Shown one piece after another: positions 25,961 to 34,254 of a stretch of 64,000 bases of DNA (position 1 is the first letter of the stretch; every line of letters begins with the position of its first letter). The stretch covers positions 1 through 64,000 of the forward strand of contig NZ_LMDF01000010.1 in assembly GCF_001425745.1 (NCBI RefSeq). Reading direction: 5' to 3'. Source of the DNA: Caulobacter sp. Root343 (GTDB taxonomy: Bacteria > Pseudomonadota > Alphaproteobacteria > Caulobacterales > Caulobacteraceae). The position numbers and the translations under genes are program-made. The notes under the pieces were generated by a model that searched no databases, had not been told where the DNA came from, and saw nothing but the letters and a program-made list of their open reading frames with translations.

Positions 25961-26596
25961 ATGAACGCCTCGCCGCTCCGGCGTCCCGATCCAGCAAACG
26001 GCGTTCCTGACGAGCGGGCGAGCAAGGTCCAGGCGCGGCGCGACCAAGTCCTTACCGCCGCCGTCGAGTGCGCCCGCACCGCCGGCTTCCACGCCGCCAG
26101 CATGGCGCAGATTGCAAAGGCCGCAGGCCTGAGCGTGGGCCAGATCTACCGCTACTTCGAGAACAAGGAAGAGATCATCGCCGCCTTGGTCGCCCGCGAG
26201 GCGGCCTCGACTCGTGAGGCGCTGTCACGGATCGATCGCTCACCCGGCCCACTGCTGGACACGATCACCGCCCACCTCCCCGAGGAGATCGACCGCTGCC
26301 TGGAGCCTGGACGCACGGCCCTGCGCCTGGAGATCCTTGCCGAGGCGGCCCGCAACCCCGCCGTCGCCGAGACCGTGCGCGAGGCCGACGCCCGGGAGAC
26401 GGCCCTATCGGCGCAACTGATGGCCCGCCTGCGGCGTCCCGAGTGGAGCGACGAGGCGTTCCAGGCGCGCCTGGAAATGGTCGGCCTGATGTTCGACGGT
26501 CTGCAGACCCTGGCCGTGCGGCGTCCCGAGGTCGATGGCCAGGCGCTCACCGGCCGGCTCGAGGCGATGATCGGACTGCTGTTCGCCCAGGACTGA
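25961..26596 (+). CDS. TetR/AcrR family transcriptional regulator
   Basis: A 211-residue protein with a canonical TetR DNA-binding domain: RRDQVLTAAVECARTAGFHAAS followed by MAQIAKAAGLSVGQIYRYFENKEEIIAALV (each in blocks). The C-terminal helical domain is of normal length. It stands alone, with a weak copy of the glycosidase-region operator 62 bases upstream (site E), so it is a candidate repressor of that regulon. Its stop lies 3 bases from the convergent trbB stop, marking the border between the catabolic cargo and the transfer genes. Confidence 0.88.
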   Translation: MNASPLRRPDPANGVPDERASKVQARRDQVLTAAVECARTAGFHAASMAQIAKAAGLSVGQIYRYFENKEEIIAALVAREAASTREALSRIDRSPGPLLDTITAHLPEEIDRCLEPGRTALRLEILAEAARNPAVAETVREADARETALSAQLMARLRRPEWSDEAFQARLEMVGLMFDGLQTLAVRRPEVDGQALTGRLEAMIGLLFAQD

Positions 26597-26599
26597 GCC

Positions 26600-27553
26600 T
26601 CAGGCCTCTCGCAGTCGGTAGCCTTCGCCCGCGCTCCAGCCCTCCACCCGCATCAGGCTCTCCAGCCGCCGGCCGCCCGGCGCGCGCCGCAGATAGGCGA
26701 TCAGCCCAATGGCCTGACCGATCGCCCGGTGGGGCACCGTGTGACTGACTTCGCCGATCAGGTCCTCCAGGCGGTCGAGGGCCTCGGCGGCGCTGTTGGC
26801 GTGCAGGGTGGCCAGGCCGCCCGGATGGCCGGTGTTCCAGGCCTTGAGCAGGTCCAGCGCACTGCCGTCGCGCACCTCGCCGATGATGATCCGGTCCGGG
26901 CGCAGCCGTAGCGAGGTGCGCACCAGATCAGCCATGCTGATCACCGGCTCGGCCCGACGCGTCTGGAGGGCCAACTGGTCAGGCGCGGCGCATTGCAGCT
27001 CGCCGGTGTCCTCGATCAGGATGACACGGTCCTGGGCGAAGGCGGGCAGGGCCAGGATGGCGTTGGCCAGGGTCGTCTTGCCCGTGCCCGTGCCGCCCGC
27101 GATCAGGATGTTCTCGCGGGCCTCGGCCGCCACTTCCAGGACCCGCGCCTGCTGAACACTCATCACCCCCTGGGTCACATAGTCGTCCAGCGTGAAGATC
27201 TTGTCGGGTCGCTTGCGGATAACGAAGCCGGGACCGGTGGAGACCGGCGAATAGACGCCCTGGATGCGCTCACCGCCCGGCAAGGTGGCGCTGGGCAGGG
27301 GGTTGTCGTGATTGACCACCTCGCCGGCGAGGTCGGCGACCAGCCGCAGCACCCGTTCAGCGTCGGCCCGCGACAGCGTCTGCGCGCTCCGCGCCCGCCC
27401 CGAACCGACCCGCTCAATCCAGATCGCGCCGTCGGCATTGACCATTACGTCCACGACGTCGGCCGCGGCCAGGGCCTGGGCGATCGTCGCGCCCAGGGCG
27501 TGGGCCAGCGCCTCGGCCTTGCGCGCCTGGGTCTCGGGAGAGTGAGCACTCAT
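26600..27553 (-). CDS. trbB: TrbB-like conjugal transfer ATPase
   Basis: A 317-residue secretion ATPase of the VirB11/TrbB family starting at ATG 27553; longer open sequence upstream belongs to traG in another frame. It has Walker A GGTGTGKTTLAN, Walker B/Asp box VILIEDTGELQ, and RPDRIIIGEVRDGSALDLLKAWNTGHPGG with the His box. Such ATPases power pilus assembly in type IV secretion. No trbC-trbL genes follow; the next gene is a convergent TetR. It starts 3 bases after the traG stop, so the two are coupled. Confidence 0.92.
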   Translation of the reverse strand: MSAHSPETQARKAEALAHALGATIAQALAAADVVDVMVNADGAIWIERVGSGRARSAQTLSRADAERVLRLVADLAGEVVNHDNPLPSATLPGGERIQGVYSPVSTGPGFVIRKRPDKIFTLDDYVTQGVMSVQQARVLEVAAEARENILIAGGTGTGKTTLANAILALPAFAQDRVILIEDTGELQCAAPDQLALQTRRAEPVISMADLVRTSLRLRPDRIIIGEVRDGSALDLLKAWNTGHPGGLATLHANSAAEALDRLEDLIGEVSHTVPHRAIGQAIGLIAYLRRAPGGRRLESLMRVEGWSAGEGYRLREA

Positions 27554-27555
27554 GG

Positions 27556-29487
27556 TCAGTCCTCGAAATCGAAGGTCAGGTCGGCGACGCTGAGGATCGC
27601 CGGCGGCGGGCCGGCAGGCGTCGTCGCCGTCCGCGACGGGGCGGCCTGGAGGGGCGGGCCCGACGGCCTTGCCGCGCGCACGCCCAGCCAGTCGTTGGGC
27701 GGCGGGCCGGGGGTGTCGAGCGTCTCGGGGGTCTGGACGAAGAGCGCCCGTTCCCCGACGAAGAAGTTGCGGGTCACCGCCGCGATCGCCGGAACTTCGT
27801 AATAGCGGATCTTCTCGGTCACGAACGGCTTGGCGTTGTTGACGAACAGGAACTGTTGGTCCGCCGGCAAACCCCGGACGTCCTGTTCGGCCAGGATGTA
27901 GCGCTCGACCTCGGCCTGGTTTCGGCTGCGGTGGCCCTTGCCGAACGCCAGCCGCGGGTCGCTGAAGCTCTCGCGCATCTCTAGGGCCCGCCCCGCCCGC
28001 CTGACCACCCGCTCGATGCTGGTCGGCTCGGACGTCGCGAAAGCGGCGGTGACATGGCAGTTGTCGAAGATCGAGGTGTGGACGCCGTAGTACTTGAAAA
28101 CGTCGTTGAAGGACTGGCAGATCAGGTGGGCGACGATGCCGTAGCCCGCCATCTCCCCCAGGGCGTTCTCCAAGAACGGCAGCGGGCCAAGCTTGGGGAA
28201 CTCGTCCAGCATCATAAGCAGCTTGTGACGCTTGGCCCGCCCGCGACTGTCGGCGTCCACCGTCTCCATCAGGCTGTTGAGACTCTGGCGCAGCATCACC
28301 CGGACCATGAAGGCCAGCCGGTCGGCGTGGGCTTGTGGGGTGATCAGATAGAGGCTGACCGGCGACGGCGAGCATACCAGGTCGCCGATGCAGAAGTCCG
28401 AGGCGCTGGTGGCGTGGCAGACCAACGGGTCCGCCCACAGGGCCAAGGACTTCTGGGCCGTGGCCAGGACACTAGAGCGGACGCGCGGCTCCATCGACCG
28501 GAAGGCCGTCGCGCCAAGCCAGACCTCCGGATGGATCTCGGCGATGGGCTCGCCGTCGTCGCCACGCGCCAAGCCGTCGGGGGTCGCCGGATCGGGCCGC
28601 CAGCGGTGCTGGGTGGCCAGCATCGCGTCGAGCGTGGCCTCGATGTCGATCAAAAGCCGGCGAACATGGGCCAGGGTCTTCTGCTCGTCGGGCTCGGCGT
28701 AGAGGCAGTGCAGGATCACCCCGGTGAAGAAGTTGGCCGCGCTCTGGTCGAAGAAGTCCAGATTGCCGCCCTTCAACCCGATCGGATCGACCAGGATGCC
28801 GACGATGTTCTGGATGTCGGCGATCTCCATGGCCCCCATGCGCACCTCGAACAACGGGTTCCACCGCGCGGTGTTGGGATCGGTCGGGGCGAAATAGAAG
28901 GTATGAGAGAAGGTGCGGCGATGGTCGGCGGTGATGTGCCACAGCTCGCCCTTGCGGTCGTAGGTGAAGCTGCTCTCACCCCAGGCGGTCAACGATGGCA
29001 CCACGTGCCCCGCGCCCTTGCCCGAGCGCGAGGCGCCCACAATCACGCAATGGACCAGCATCGTGATCGTCAGCAGATGGCCCTTTAGCCGGCCCAGCAC
29101 CCGACCCCGCAGCCTGGATCCGGCGACCAGGCCCGCCCGCCGCGCGTCCGAAAGATCACCCCAGGCGGCCTTGCCGAACGGACGCGGTCTCGCCACGAAC
29201 CGCCGCGTCAACCCGATGACCACCAACAGCGGCCACAGGAACACCGCCAACCCGGTCAGGACGGCCTGGTCGAAGATCTGCGGATAGGTCCCGGCCCAGC
29301 GGCCGTACCAGGCCAGGAAGGCCCAGGGTGCGTAGAGCCGGACGGCGCCGACCTCCGCCAAGCCCCTGCCGAACGCGGCGGGATAGCCGAACTGCTGTGC
29401 AGCCGACTGCCCGGCCGCCCAGGTTCCCACCACCATGCCGGCCAGGCCGAGGATCAGGATCGCCAGCGCCTTGGGCCCCTTGGCCAT
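27556..29487 (-). CDS. traG: TraG/VirD4-type coupling protein
   Basis: A 643-residue inner-membrane ATPase that brings the relaxase-DNA complex to the secretion channel. ATG 29487 is chosen for its GGAGG site over a TTG at 29523. Two or more N-terminal membrane segments (ALAILILGLAGMVVGTWAAG; TGLAVFLWPLLVVIGL) precede Walker A (IVGASRSGKGAGHVVPSL) and Walker B (LLMMLDEFPKLGPLPFLENA). QSFNDVFKYYG and the TraG-type C-terminus support the call. The C-terminal 50 residues are Pro-rich and low-complexity. Confidence 0.92.
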   Translation of the reverse strand: MAKGPKALAILILGLAGMVVGTWAAGQSAAQQFGYPAAFGRGLAEVGAVRLYAPWAFLAWYGRWAGTYPQIFDQAVLTGLAVFLWPLLVVIGLTRRFVARPRPFGKAAWGDLSDARRAGLVAGSRLRGRVLGRLKGHLLTITMLVHCVIVGASRSGKGAGHVVPSLTAWGESSFTYDRKGELWHITADHRRTFSHTFYFAPTDPNTARWNPLFEVRMGAMEIADIQNIVGILVDPIGLKGGNLDFFDQSAANFFTGVILHCLYAEPDEQKTLAHVRRLLIDIEATLDAMLATQHRWRPDPATPDGLARGDDGEPIAEIHPEVWLGATAFRSMEPRVRSSVLATAQKSLALWADPLVCHATSASDFCIGDLVCSPSPVSLYLITPQAHADRLAFMVRVMLRQSLNSLMETVDADSRGRAKRHKLLMMLDEFPKLGPLPFLENALGEMAGYGIVAHLICQSFNDVFKYYGVHTSIFDNCHVTAAFATSEPTSIERVVRRAGRALEMRESFSDPRLAFGKGHRSRNQAEVERYILAEQDVRGLPADQQFLFVNNAKPFVTEKIRYYEVPAIAAVTRNFFVGERALFVQTPETLDTPGPPPNDWLGVRAARPSGPPLQAAPSRTATTPAGPPPAILSVADLTFDFED

Positions 29488-29595
29488 CACCGCCTCCAAG
29501 CCCCCGGGACGGTAGTCGAGCAAGCGCGGACGAGGGTTTCAATCCGTCAATTCTAGGGGGCGCCCGCGTGATCAGCGCCCCATCGCGCGATCCTC

Positions 29596-29790
29596 GTGGG
29601 CCTGGAGTTCGAGGCGGTGTTCTTCGTCGGCGTCGACGACCTGGCCCGCGCCCACCCGGACCTCTTCGACAAATACCTCTATGTCGGCGCGACCCGCGCG
29701 GCGACCTATCTGGGCCTGACCAGCAGCGGCCAGAGTCTGCCCCCCGCCCTGGAGGCCCTGAAAGACGATTTCGGCGAAGACTGGGGGTGA
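29596..29790 (+). pseudogene. Fragment of a UvrD/Rep-type helicase C-terminus
   Basis: A short open frame reads GLEFEAVFFVGVDDLARAHP then DKYLYVGATRAATYLGLTSSG. This matches the motif V/VI region of superfamily I helicases (KGLEF..VF..G...LYV..TRA...L), which lies near the C-terminus of proteins of 600 residues or more. No N-terminal part is present; the upstream sequence is the traG promoter side. It looks like a remnant left by recombination between traG and the relaxase gene. Confidence 0.6.
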
Positions 29791-29793
29791 GGC

Positions 29794-31305
29794 CTAGCGG
29801 TCGGGGCCAGAGCGCTCGCGCCCGGGCAGCAGGCCCTTGCCGCTGACCAGGCCCAGCACCTTGTCCAGGCTCTTTTGCTGGGCGGCCGCGGGGTGGCGCG
29901 AGATCGCTTCGACCACGCGCCGGTCGACCTCGCGAACGGCCTGGCCGACACCGAGACCCATCTGCGAGGGCGCCACCAGGGTCTCCTCGCCCAGCCCCCG
30001 GGCGACCATCAACCGCGTGCGGGTGCGGGCCACCGCCTCGATGCGCTTGTCGGCTCGCTTGATCTTGCGCTCCAGGATCCGTCCTTCGCGGCGAGCGGCT
30101 TCGACAGCCTGCTTTTCCGGATCCAGCCGGGCGGCCAGGAAGGCCCTCCCCTCGGGACCGCGCAGCCAGTCGCGCCGCACCGCATAGCGGATCTCCGCCA
30201 GGCGCGCGGCCTGCTTCGCGCGGGCCAGGGCGTTGAGTTCGGCATGGGCCGCCCAGATCATCCGGGCCGGGTTGCGCACCCAGCACACCAGGCCGGCGCG
30301 CTTGGCCCGTCCGCGGGCGACGCGCCGTTCGGTGGCCAGCAGGCGTCCCTTGGCCAGCGCCCGCGCCGCGCCGGATTCGGCCAGGACTTCGCGGACGATG
30401 TCGCTGGCCCGGGGAGCGGCCGGTCGCTGCAGGCGGACCAGATCACGCGCCCAGCCGTCGCGCTCTGCGACCATGGTGGCGTGGATCGTCTCGAATTCGC
30501 GGATCACCGCGCCGATCGGATAGGGGCCCCGTTCCAGGCCCGCGGCCATGCGATCCTCCAGGTCGCGCAGCTTGACCGGCCCGTCCTTGCGGGCCTGGTT
30601 GCGCTCGCGGACCCGGCGGTTGATGTCGCCGCGGTCGGAGGCCTCGCCGCGTCGCTCCATGCCCGAGGCCGAGGGCCCCAGATGGATGGTCGGCTCGCGC
30701 TCTTCGCCCTGGTCGGCCAGGCTGTGGTGCGTGAGTTGAGGTGCCTCGGGACCCAGGTGCTGGCGAAGATGCTGGTTCTGGATTTCGCACCATTCCAGCC
30801 GCAGCGCCTTGACCGCGTCGGGATTGTCCCACTCGCGGCCCTTCAGCGCGAATCCCTCGGGGGTCACGCGCCGGGTGGTGATCAGGATGTGGGCGTGGTG
30901 ATTGCGCTTGTCGCCATGGGCGTCGGGGTCGTGAATGGCGTAATCGGCGATCATGCCGCGCGCCACCAGGCTGTCCTGGACGAAGGCGCGAACCAGGGCA
31001 TGGCGCTGGTCGTCGGAAAGCTCGTGCGGCAGGGAGATCAATACTTCGCGGGCGGTGCGCGAGTCCGCCCGCTTGTCCGCCGCCTCGGCGGCGTTCCACA
31101 AGGTTTCGCGGTCGCCGAAGGCCGCCGGCGCGGTCTCGGGCGCCACGATCCCGCAGAACGCCACCCCGCCCTTGGCGGTGTAGTCGAAGGTCATCTCCAG
31201 GCGCTTGTCGTGCAGGCTGGTCGCGGCGCGATAGGCCGCGGCGGCCACGGCCGATCGGCCGTCCGCGCGCTTGATCGCCTGCACCTCGAGCCGGAACTGC
31301 GCCAC
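29794..31305 (-). CDS. mobA: MobA/MobL (MobQ-type) relaxase
   Basis: A 503-residue relaxase. The N-terminal QFRLEVQAIKRADGRSAVAAAAYRAA holds the motif I region and HGDKRNHHAHILITTRRV is the metal-binding His triad. The C-terminal half is Arg/Ala-rich and helical, without an obvious helicase or primase domain. It nicks the transfer origin and pilots single-stranded DNA. An oriT-like site lies at 31399-31427, in the divergent gap with a TraD-like gene, as expected. Confidence 0.92.
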   Translation of the reverse strand: MAQFRLEVQAIKRADGRSAVAAAAYRAATSLHDKRLEMTFDYTAKGGVAFCGIVAPETAPAAFGDRETLWNAAEAADKRADSRTAREVLISLPHELSDDQRHALVRAFVQDSLVARGMIADYAIHDPDAHGDKRNHHAHILITTRRVTPEGFALKGREWDNPDAVKALRLEWCEIQNQHLRQHLGPEAPQLTHHSLADQGEEREPTIHLGPSASGMERRGEASDRGDINRRVRERNQARKDGPVKLRDLEDRMAAGLERGPYPIGAVIREFETIHATMVAERDGWARDLVRLQRPAAPRASDIVREVLAESGAARALAKGRLLATERRVARGRAKRAGLVCWVRNPARMIWAAHAELNALARAKQAARLAEIRYAVRRDWLRGPEGRAFLAARLDPEKQAVEAARREGRILERKIKRADKRIEAVARTRTRLMVARGLGEETLVAPSQMGLGVGQAVREVDRRVVEAISRHPAAAQQKSLDKVLGLVSGKGLLPGRERSGPDR

Positions 31306-31398
31306 CGCCTCTCCTGGTCTTGATCGCGCCTCGGCGCGGGGATCGCTAAGGGGCTGGCCCCTTGGCTGTCGGCGTCATCCTGATGACGTCGGCCGCAG

Positions 31399-31427
31399 GC
31401 ATTGCTCGCAATGCATAACTGCGCCCT
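31399..31427 (+). other. oriT: Predicted oriT nic region
   Basis: Inverted repeat GCATTG-ctcg-CAATGC is followed at once by A then TAACTGCGCCCT. The nic region of RSF1010/R1162-type MobQ plasmids has an inverted repeat followed by a TAAxTGCGCCCT-type sequence (from memory), cut before CCCT. By analogy the nick would fall between 31423 and 31424. Another repeat, CGTCAT-cctg-ATGACG, lies nearby at about 31373-31388. Confidence 0.65.
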
Positions 31428-31516
31428 TGTCACCAACGACGGGTTAGGGGTACGCTCCCCCTCGTCCGAAATCAAGTCGCCGACCATCGCCCCTCCCCTT
31501 CAACCGGCTCGCCGCC

Positions 31517-32077
31517 ATGTCCACCGACCCCGCCGTTCCCGCGCCGCGTCCCCCTCGCCGCCCCGAGAGTCCGGCCGCTCGCCAGCGCCGCCTGCAAGCC
31601 CTGGAAGTCGCTCTGGCAGACCGCGAGCATCGGGCCCGCGAGGCCTTGTCGGGCGTGCGCGGCTCGCTGCCCCGCAACCGAGGTCATGTGACGCCGCTGG
31701 CCAGGATCGAGGACGACGAGCAGCGCCTGGCGGTCTGGCGCGCGCGGGTCGAACGCCTGGAGGCCCTGCTCGACCAGACCGAGCGCAAGCGCGAGACCCG
31801 GGCCAAGATCGTGCTGGGGACCACCCTGCTGGCCGAGGCCGCCGAGGACCCCGACGACCCGCTGCTGGCGCGGCTCCTGGCCATCGTCGACGCCCGCGTC
31901 CATCGCCCCCGCGATCGGCTGGCGATCGCCGAGACCCTGGGCCTGGCCATCGCCCCGGTGAAGGCGCGGGCGGTCCCCGCCCTGCCCGACTTCGACGCCA
32001 TGGCCGCCACAAGGCTGGACGAGGACGCCAAGACGGGCGCCGCCGCGAAGCCCCGACGGCGCAAAAAGGAGGCCTAG
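31517..32077 (+). CDS. TraD-like mobilisation accessory protein
   Basis: A 186-residue basic protein, divergent from the relaxase gene across the oriT-like region. It has a Pro/Arg-rich N-terminus, a long predicted helix or coiled coil (RVERLEALLDQTERKRETRAK) and a segment KIVLGTTLLAEAAEDPDDPLLARLL resembling the core of small TraD-like transfer proteins. The tail is Lys/Arg-rich (KPRRRKKEA). It probably helps assemble the relaxosome. Its stop overlaps the stop of the convergent gene 32074-32418 by 4 bases. Family assignment is tentative. Confidence 0.5.
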   Translation: MSTDPAVPAPRPPRRPESPAARQRRLQALEVALADREHRAREALSGVRGSLPRNRGHVTPLARIEDDEQRLAVWRARVERLEALLDQTERKRETRAKIVLGTTLLAEAAEDPDDPLLARLLAIVDARVHRPRDRLAIAETLGLAIAPVKARAVPALPDFDAMAATRLDEDAKTGAAAKPRRRKKEA

Positions 32078-32418
32078 CGCCCCCCTCCATGACGGTAGCG
32101 TTCAGCCGCTTCCCAACGCGCCCACATCTGATCGAGGGCTTCGTCGCACTCGGCCTTCAGCTGCTCGGCCGTCTTGCCGTGCGGCGGAAAGACGACGCCC
32201 AGGTCCCGCACCGTCATGTGGTCGAACGCGATGGTCCACTTCAGGTTCGGGTCGGCCGCGTCGATCTCCAGTTGGGCCTTGGCGACGGCTTCGTCATCGG
32301 TCCAGCGGCGGATGAACCCGCCGGGGAAGTAGAACGTGTTGCTGTAGCGCGGCTGGCCGCTGGCGATGTGGTCGGCGATGATCTCACGGACATCGTGGCT
32401 GATTTCGGTCGAGGACAT
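32074..32418 (-). CDS. Hypothetical plasmid protein behind structured leader 1
   Basis: A 114-residue acidic protein (MSSTEISHDVREIIADHIAS, FPGGFIRRWTDDEAVAKAQLE, HMTVRDLGVVFPPHGKTAEQL). No family is recognised and no membrane segment is seen. The 377-base gap upstream holds the first copy of a structured element ending 70 bases before the start codon; two more small genes nearby have the same arrangement. Confidence 0.7.
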   Translation of the reverse strand: MSSTEISHDVREIIADHIASGQPRYSNTFYFPGGFIRRWTDDEAVAKAQLEIDAADPNLKWTIAFDHMTVRDLGVVFPPHGKTAEQLKAECDEALDQMWARWEAAERYRHGGGR

Positions 32419-32477
32419 GGGACAACTCCGGCTGGATCGACGCTCCCTTGAGCGCCTTGTCCCTCCCCTCCTGTCGG

Positions 32478-32625
32478 GCCCCGGCCCGTCACCGCAGGCG
32501 CGCGCAGCGCGTCCGGAGGGGAACCCGCGCCAGCGGGTTGACGGGCTGGGTGACAGGATATCCTTGGAAGAGGCGCCCCCAGGCTCAGTAGCCGAAGCCG
32601 CGCCGTCGCAAGTCGACGGCGACGA
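32478..32625 (-). ncRNA. Candidate structured leader, copy 1
   Basis: On the plus strand this reads GTCACC, a CGCGC-gca-GCGCG hairpin, GGGG, the hairpin AACCCGC-gcca-GCGGGTT, GAC and GTGACAGGAT. A distal part with CGCCCCCAGG, TCAGTAG and a hairpin CGCCGTCG/CGACGGCG follows. Related copies lie at 33160 and 33938. Hairpin arms change between copies while pairing is kept. It is shown on the minus strand because each copy sits about 70 bases upstream of a minus-strand gene. No protein is encoded in the rest of 32419-32795. Confidence 0.5.
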
Positions 32626-32795
32626 GCGCCCTTAAAGGCGCTCGCCAGCGAGGCGGGCCTACGGTCGGACGCGCGCCGACGGGGATCGTGCGCGCAGCGG
32701 CGGTCCCCGGGAGGCAAGCGAGCCCCAGGCTTGGCGGTAGGGGCGCGCCGAAGGCCGCCCCCGGCCCGCTCGACCGCGAAGCCGCCCGGCCCGGA

Positions 32796-33101
32796 TCAGG
32801 TCTGGCCTCGCGCCCGGCGCCACCAGGCAATGCGCGCCCGACGTGAGTCGTTGGCCAGTTCCAGCAGCAGGTCCGCATGACATCGCTGCGGCGCGCAGTA
32901 GCACAGCAGATCCTTGCCGCGCAGGTCGTCCAACGAACCCAGCAGCCCAGGCTGGCTGGCCAGCCACCGCTCGTGTTTGGCGATGACCGCGTCGCGGTCG
33001 CCGTCCACGCCGATCCTGAACGGGTTGCCCCATTTGCTCCCGCGACCGCAGTACACCGCGCCGACGGGCGCGCCGAACCGCATATTGAACACCTTCGCCA
33101 T
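32796..33101 (-). CDS. DUF4326-type small protein
   Basis: A 101-residue protein from ATG 33101 (GGAG 8 bases upstream). FNMRFGAPVGAVYCGRGSKWGNPF, IAKHERWLASQP and DLRGKDLLCYCAPQRCHADLL (each in blocks) match the DUF4326 family, small proteins with conserved GR.S.WGNPF and LCYC....CH motifs found on phages and plasmids. The biochemical role is unknown; the Cys/His pattern could bind a metal. It is preceded by the second structured leader. Confidence 0.8.
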   Translation of the reverse strand: MAKVFNMRFGAPVGAVYCGRGSKWGNPFRIGVDGDRDAVIAKHERWLASQPGLLGSLDDLRGKDLLCYCAPQRCHADLLLELANDSRRARIAWWRRARGQT

Positions 33102-33159
33102 GCCTGATCTCCGCATCGCCGCTCCCAGCGAGCGGCGCCGACCGAACCGGTCCCGGTGG

Positions 33160-33248
33160 GGTCCCTGCGGTCACCAGAGCGGCCGTCAGGCCGCGGCGGG
33201 GAACGGCGCAGCCGTTGACGGCAGGGTCACCGTGGCAGGATGGGACAA
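33160..33248 (-). ncRNA. Candidate structured leader, copy 2
   Basis: The plus strand reads GTCACC, hairpin GCGGCC-gtca-GGCCGC, GGGG, hairpin AACGGC-gca-GCCGTT, GAC, then GGCAGGATGGGAC. It starts 69 bases upstream of the DUF4326 start. A further hairpin (GACGC/GCGTC) follows at about 33255-33275. The remainder of 33102-33511 is GC-rich with no gene seen. Confidence 0.5.
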
Positions 33249-33511
33249 CGCCGCAGACGCTCCTCTTTGCGTCTTCGCCGGCTCCGTCAGCGCGCGTCCC
33301 ATCGGGCGCCGCCAAGAACCGCCCGCGCCGGCCACGCCGGCGCACCGAGCGCCGGTCCGCCCGGACCGGCGGCGGCCTGGCCTCGACCAGGCCCAGCGAC
33401 AGCGTCGCTCAAGCCGAGGACGACGCGACCGCGCCCAGCGGGTCGGGGGAGCCGATAGGCCCCGACCGCCGGGCGCCGGGAGCGAGCACGGCGCTGATCG
33501 CCGTCGGCGAC

Positions 33512-33533
33512 AAAAGGGGGGCCAAGGCCCCCC
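33512..33533 (-). terminator. Terminator after gene 33537-33878
   Basis: On the minus strand GGGGGGCC-tt-GGCCCCCC is followed by TTTTG, a compact rho-independent terminator starting 4 bases after the stop codon. Confidence 0.7.
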
Positions 33534-33536
33534 GGG

Positions 33537-33878
33537 TCAGTCGCCGACGTAGCCGTCCATGCGGCTGGCCAGCCACTGGTCGAAGAACATGTGGTCCTCG
33601 AGCCCGCCGCGCGCGTTCAACCTGTCCAGGGTCTCGAGGATGGTCCAGCGCCCCTCGTCCTCCAGGGCGTCCCAGATCGCCTGGATGCGGGCCTGCTCGC
33701 TCTGACGCTTGGCCGCCTCGGCCAAGTGCTCGGCGCGTTCGAGCTCCGACAGGTGCGCTTGCCGCGTCCAGACATGCTCGTCGAAGTCGTCCTGGCCAAG
33801 GACAGGTTCGGCCGCGCACGACGCCAGCGGAGCGAGCCGCGCGATGCGGGCATTGAAAGCGGTGAACAGGTTGAACAT
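33537..33878 (-). CDS. Hypothetical plasmid protein behind structured leader 3
   Basis: A 113-residue protein; ATG 33878 follows GGAGGTTTCACG and is preferred over an upstream ATG at 34019. It starts MFNLFTAFNARIARLAPLAS and contains a predicted helix (LSELERAEHLAEAAKRQSEQ) and a C-terminal LEDHMFFDQWLASRMDGYVGD. No family is recognised. Start spacing to the upstream structured element (70 bases) matches the two neighbouring genes. Confidence 0.65.
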   Translation of the reverse strand: MFNLFTAFNARIARLAPLASCAAEPVLGQDDFDEHVWTRQAHLSELERAEHLAEAAKRQSEQARIQAIWDALEDEGRWTILETLDRLNARGGLEDHMFFDQWLASRMDGYVGD

Positions 33879-33937
33879 CGTGAAACCTCCAAGCCGCCGC
33901 TCCTCGTGAGCGACGTTGGCCCCGAGGGCCACGGACG

Positions 33938-34083
33938 GGGTCCCGCAGTCACCGCAGCGCCCGCCCGGCGGGCGCGCAGGGGAACGGCGCAGCCGTTGAC
34001 TTCGGGTCGTCCGTGACACGATGGGATAACGTCGCCCCCAGGGTCAGTAGGACGGGCTACGCCGTCGCCAGACGACGGCGGCG
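33938..34083 (-). ncRNA. Candidate structured leader, copy 3
   Basis: The plus strand reads GTCACCGCA, hairpin GCGCCCGC-ccg-GCGGGCGC, then GGGG, hairpin AACGGC-gca-GCCGTT, GAC, GTGACACGATGGGAT. The distal CGCCCCCAGG, TCAGTAG and GCCGTCG/CGACGGC parts are shared with copy 1. It begins 70 bases upstream of ATG 33878. The remaining sequence to 34254 shows no gene. Confidence 0.5.
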
Positions 34084-34254
34084 GGATCGCGTGGCGATCG
34101 CGTCAGCCCGGCCGGTCCCATCCCATGGACGCCCGGCCGACGGACGCGCCCGGCGCAAGCCGGCAGCGGCCGGGAGGACGGCGAACAAGGCGTCGGCCGT
34201 AGGGTCAGCGCGCCGGCTGTCGCCTCGGCGACCGCGCGCTCGCCCGGTCCCCGA

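Noticed and set aside
27554..28438. N-terminal extension of trbB to 612 residues
   Set aside because: The extra part is Arg/Gly-rich and lies within traG in another frame; ATG 27553 starts the conserved TrbB region.
32478..34083. Structured repeats as integron attC sites
   Set aside because: The GTTGAC boxes do not fit the GTTRRRY/RYYYAAC core pattern and no integrase is seen; an RNA leader is preferred.
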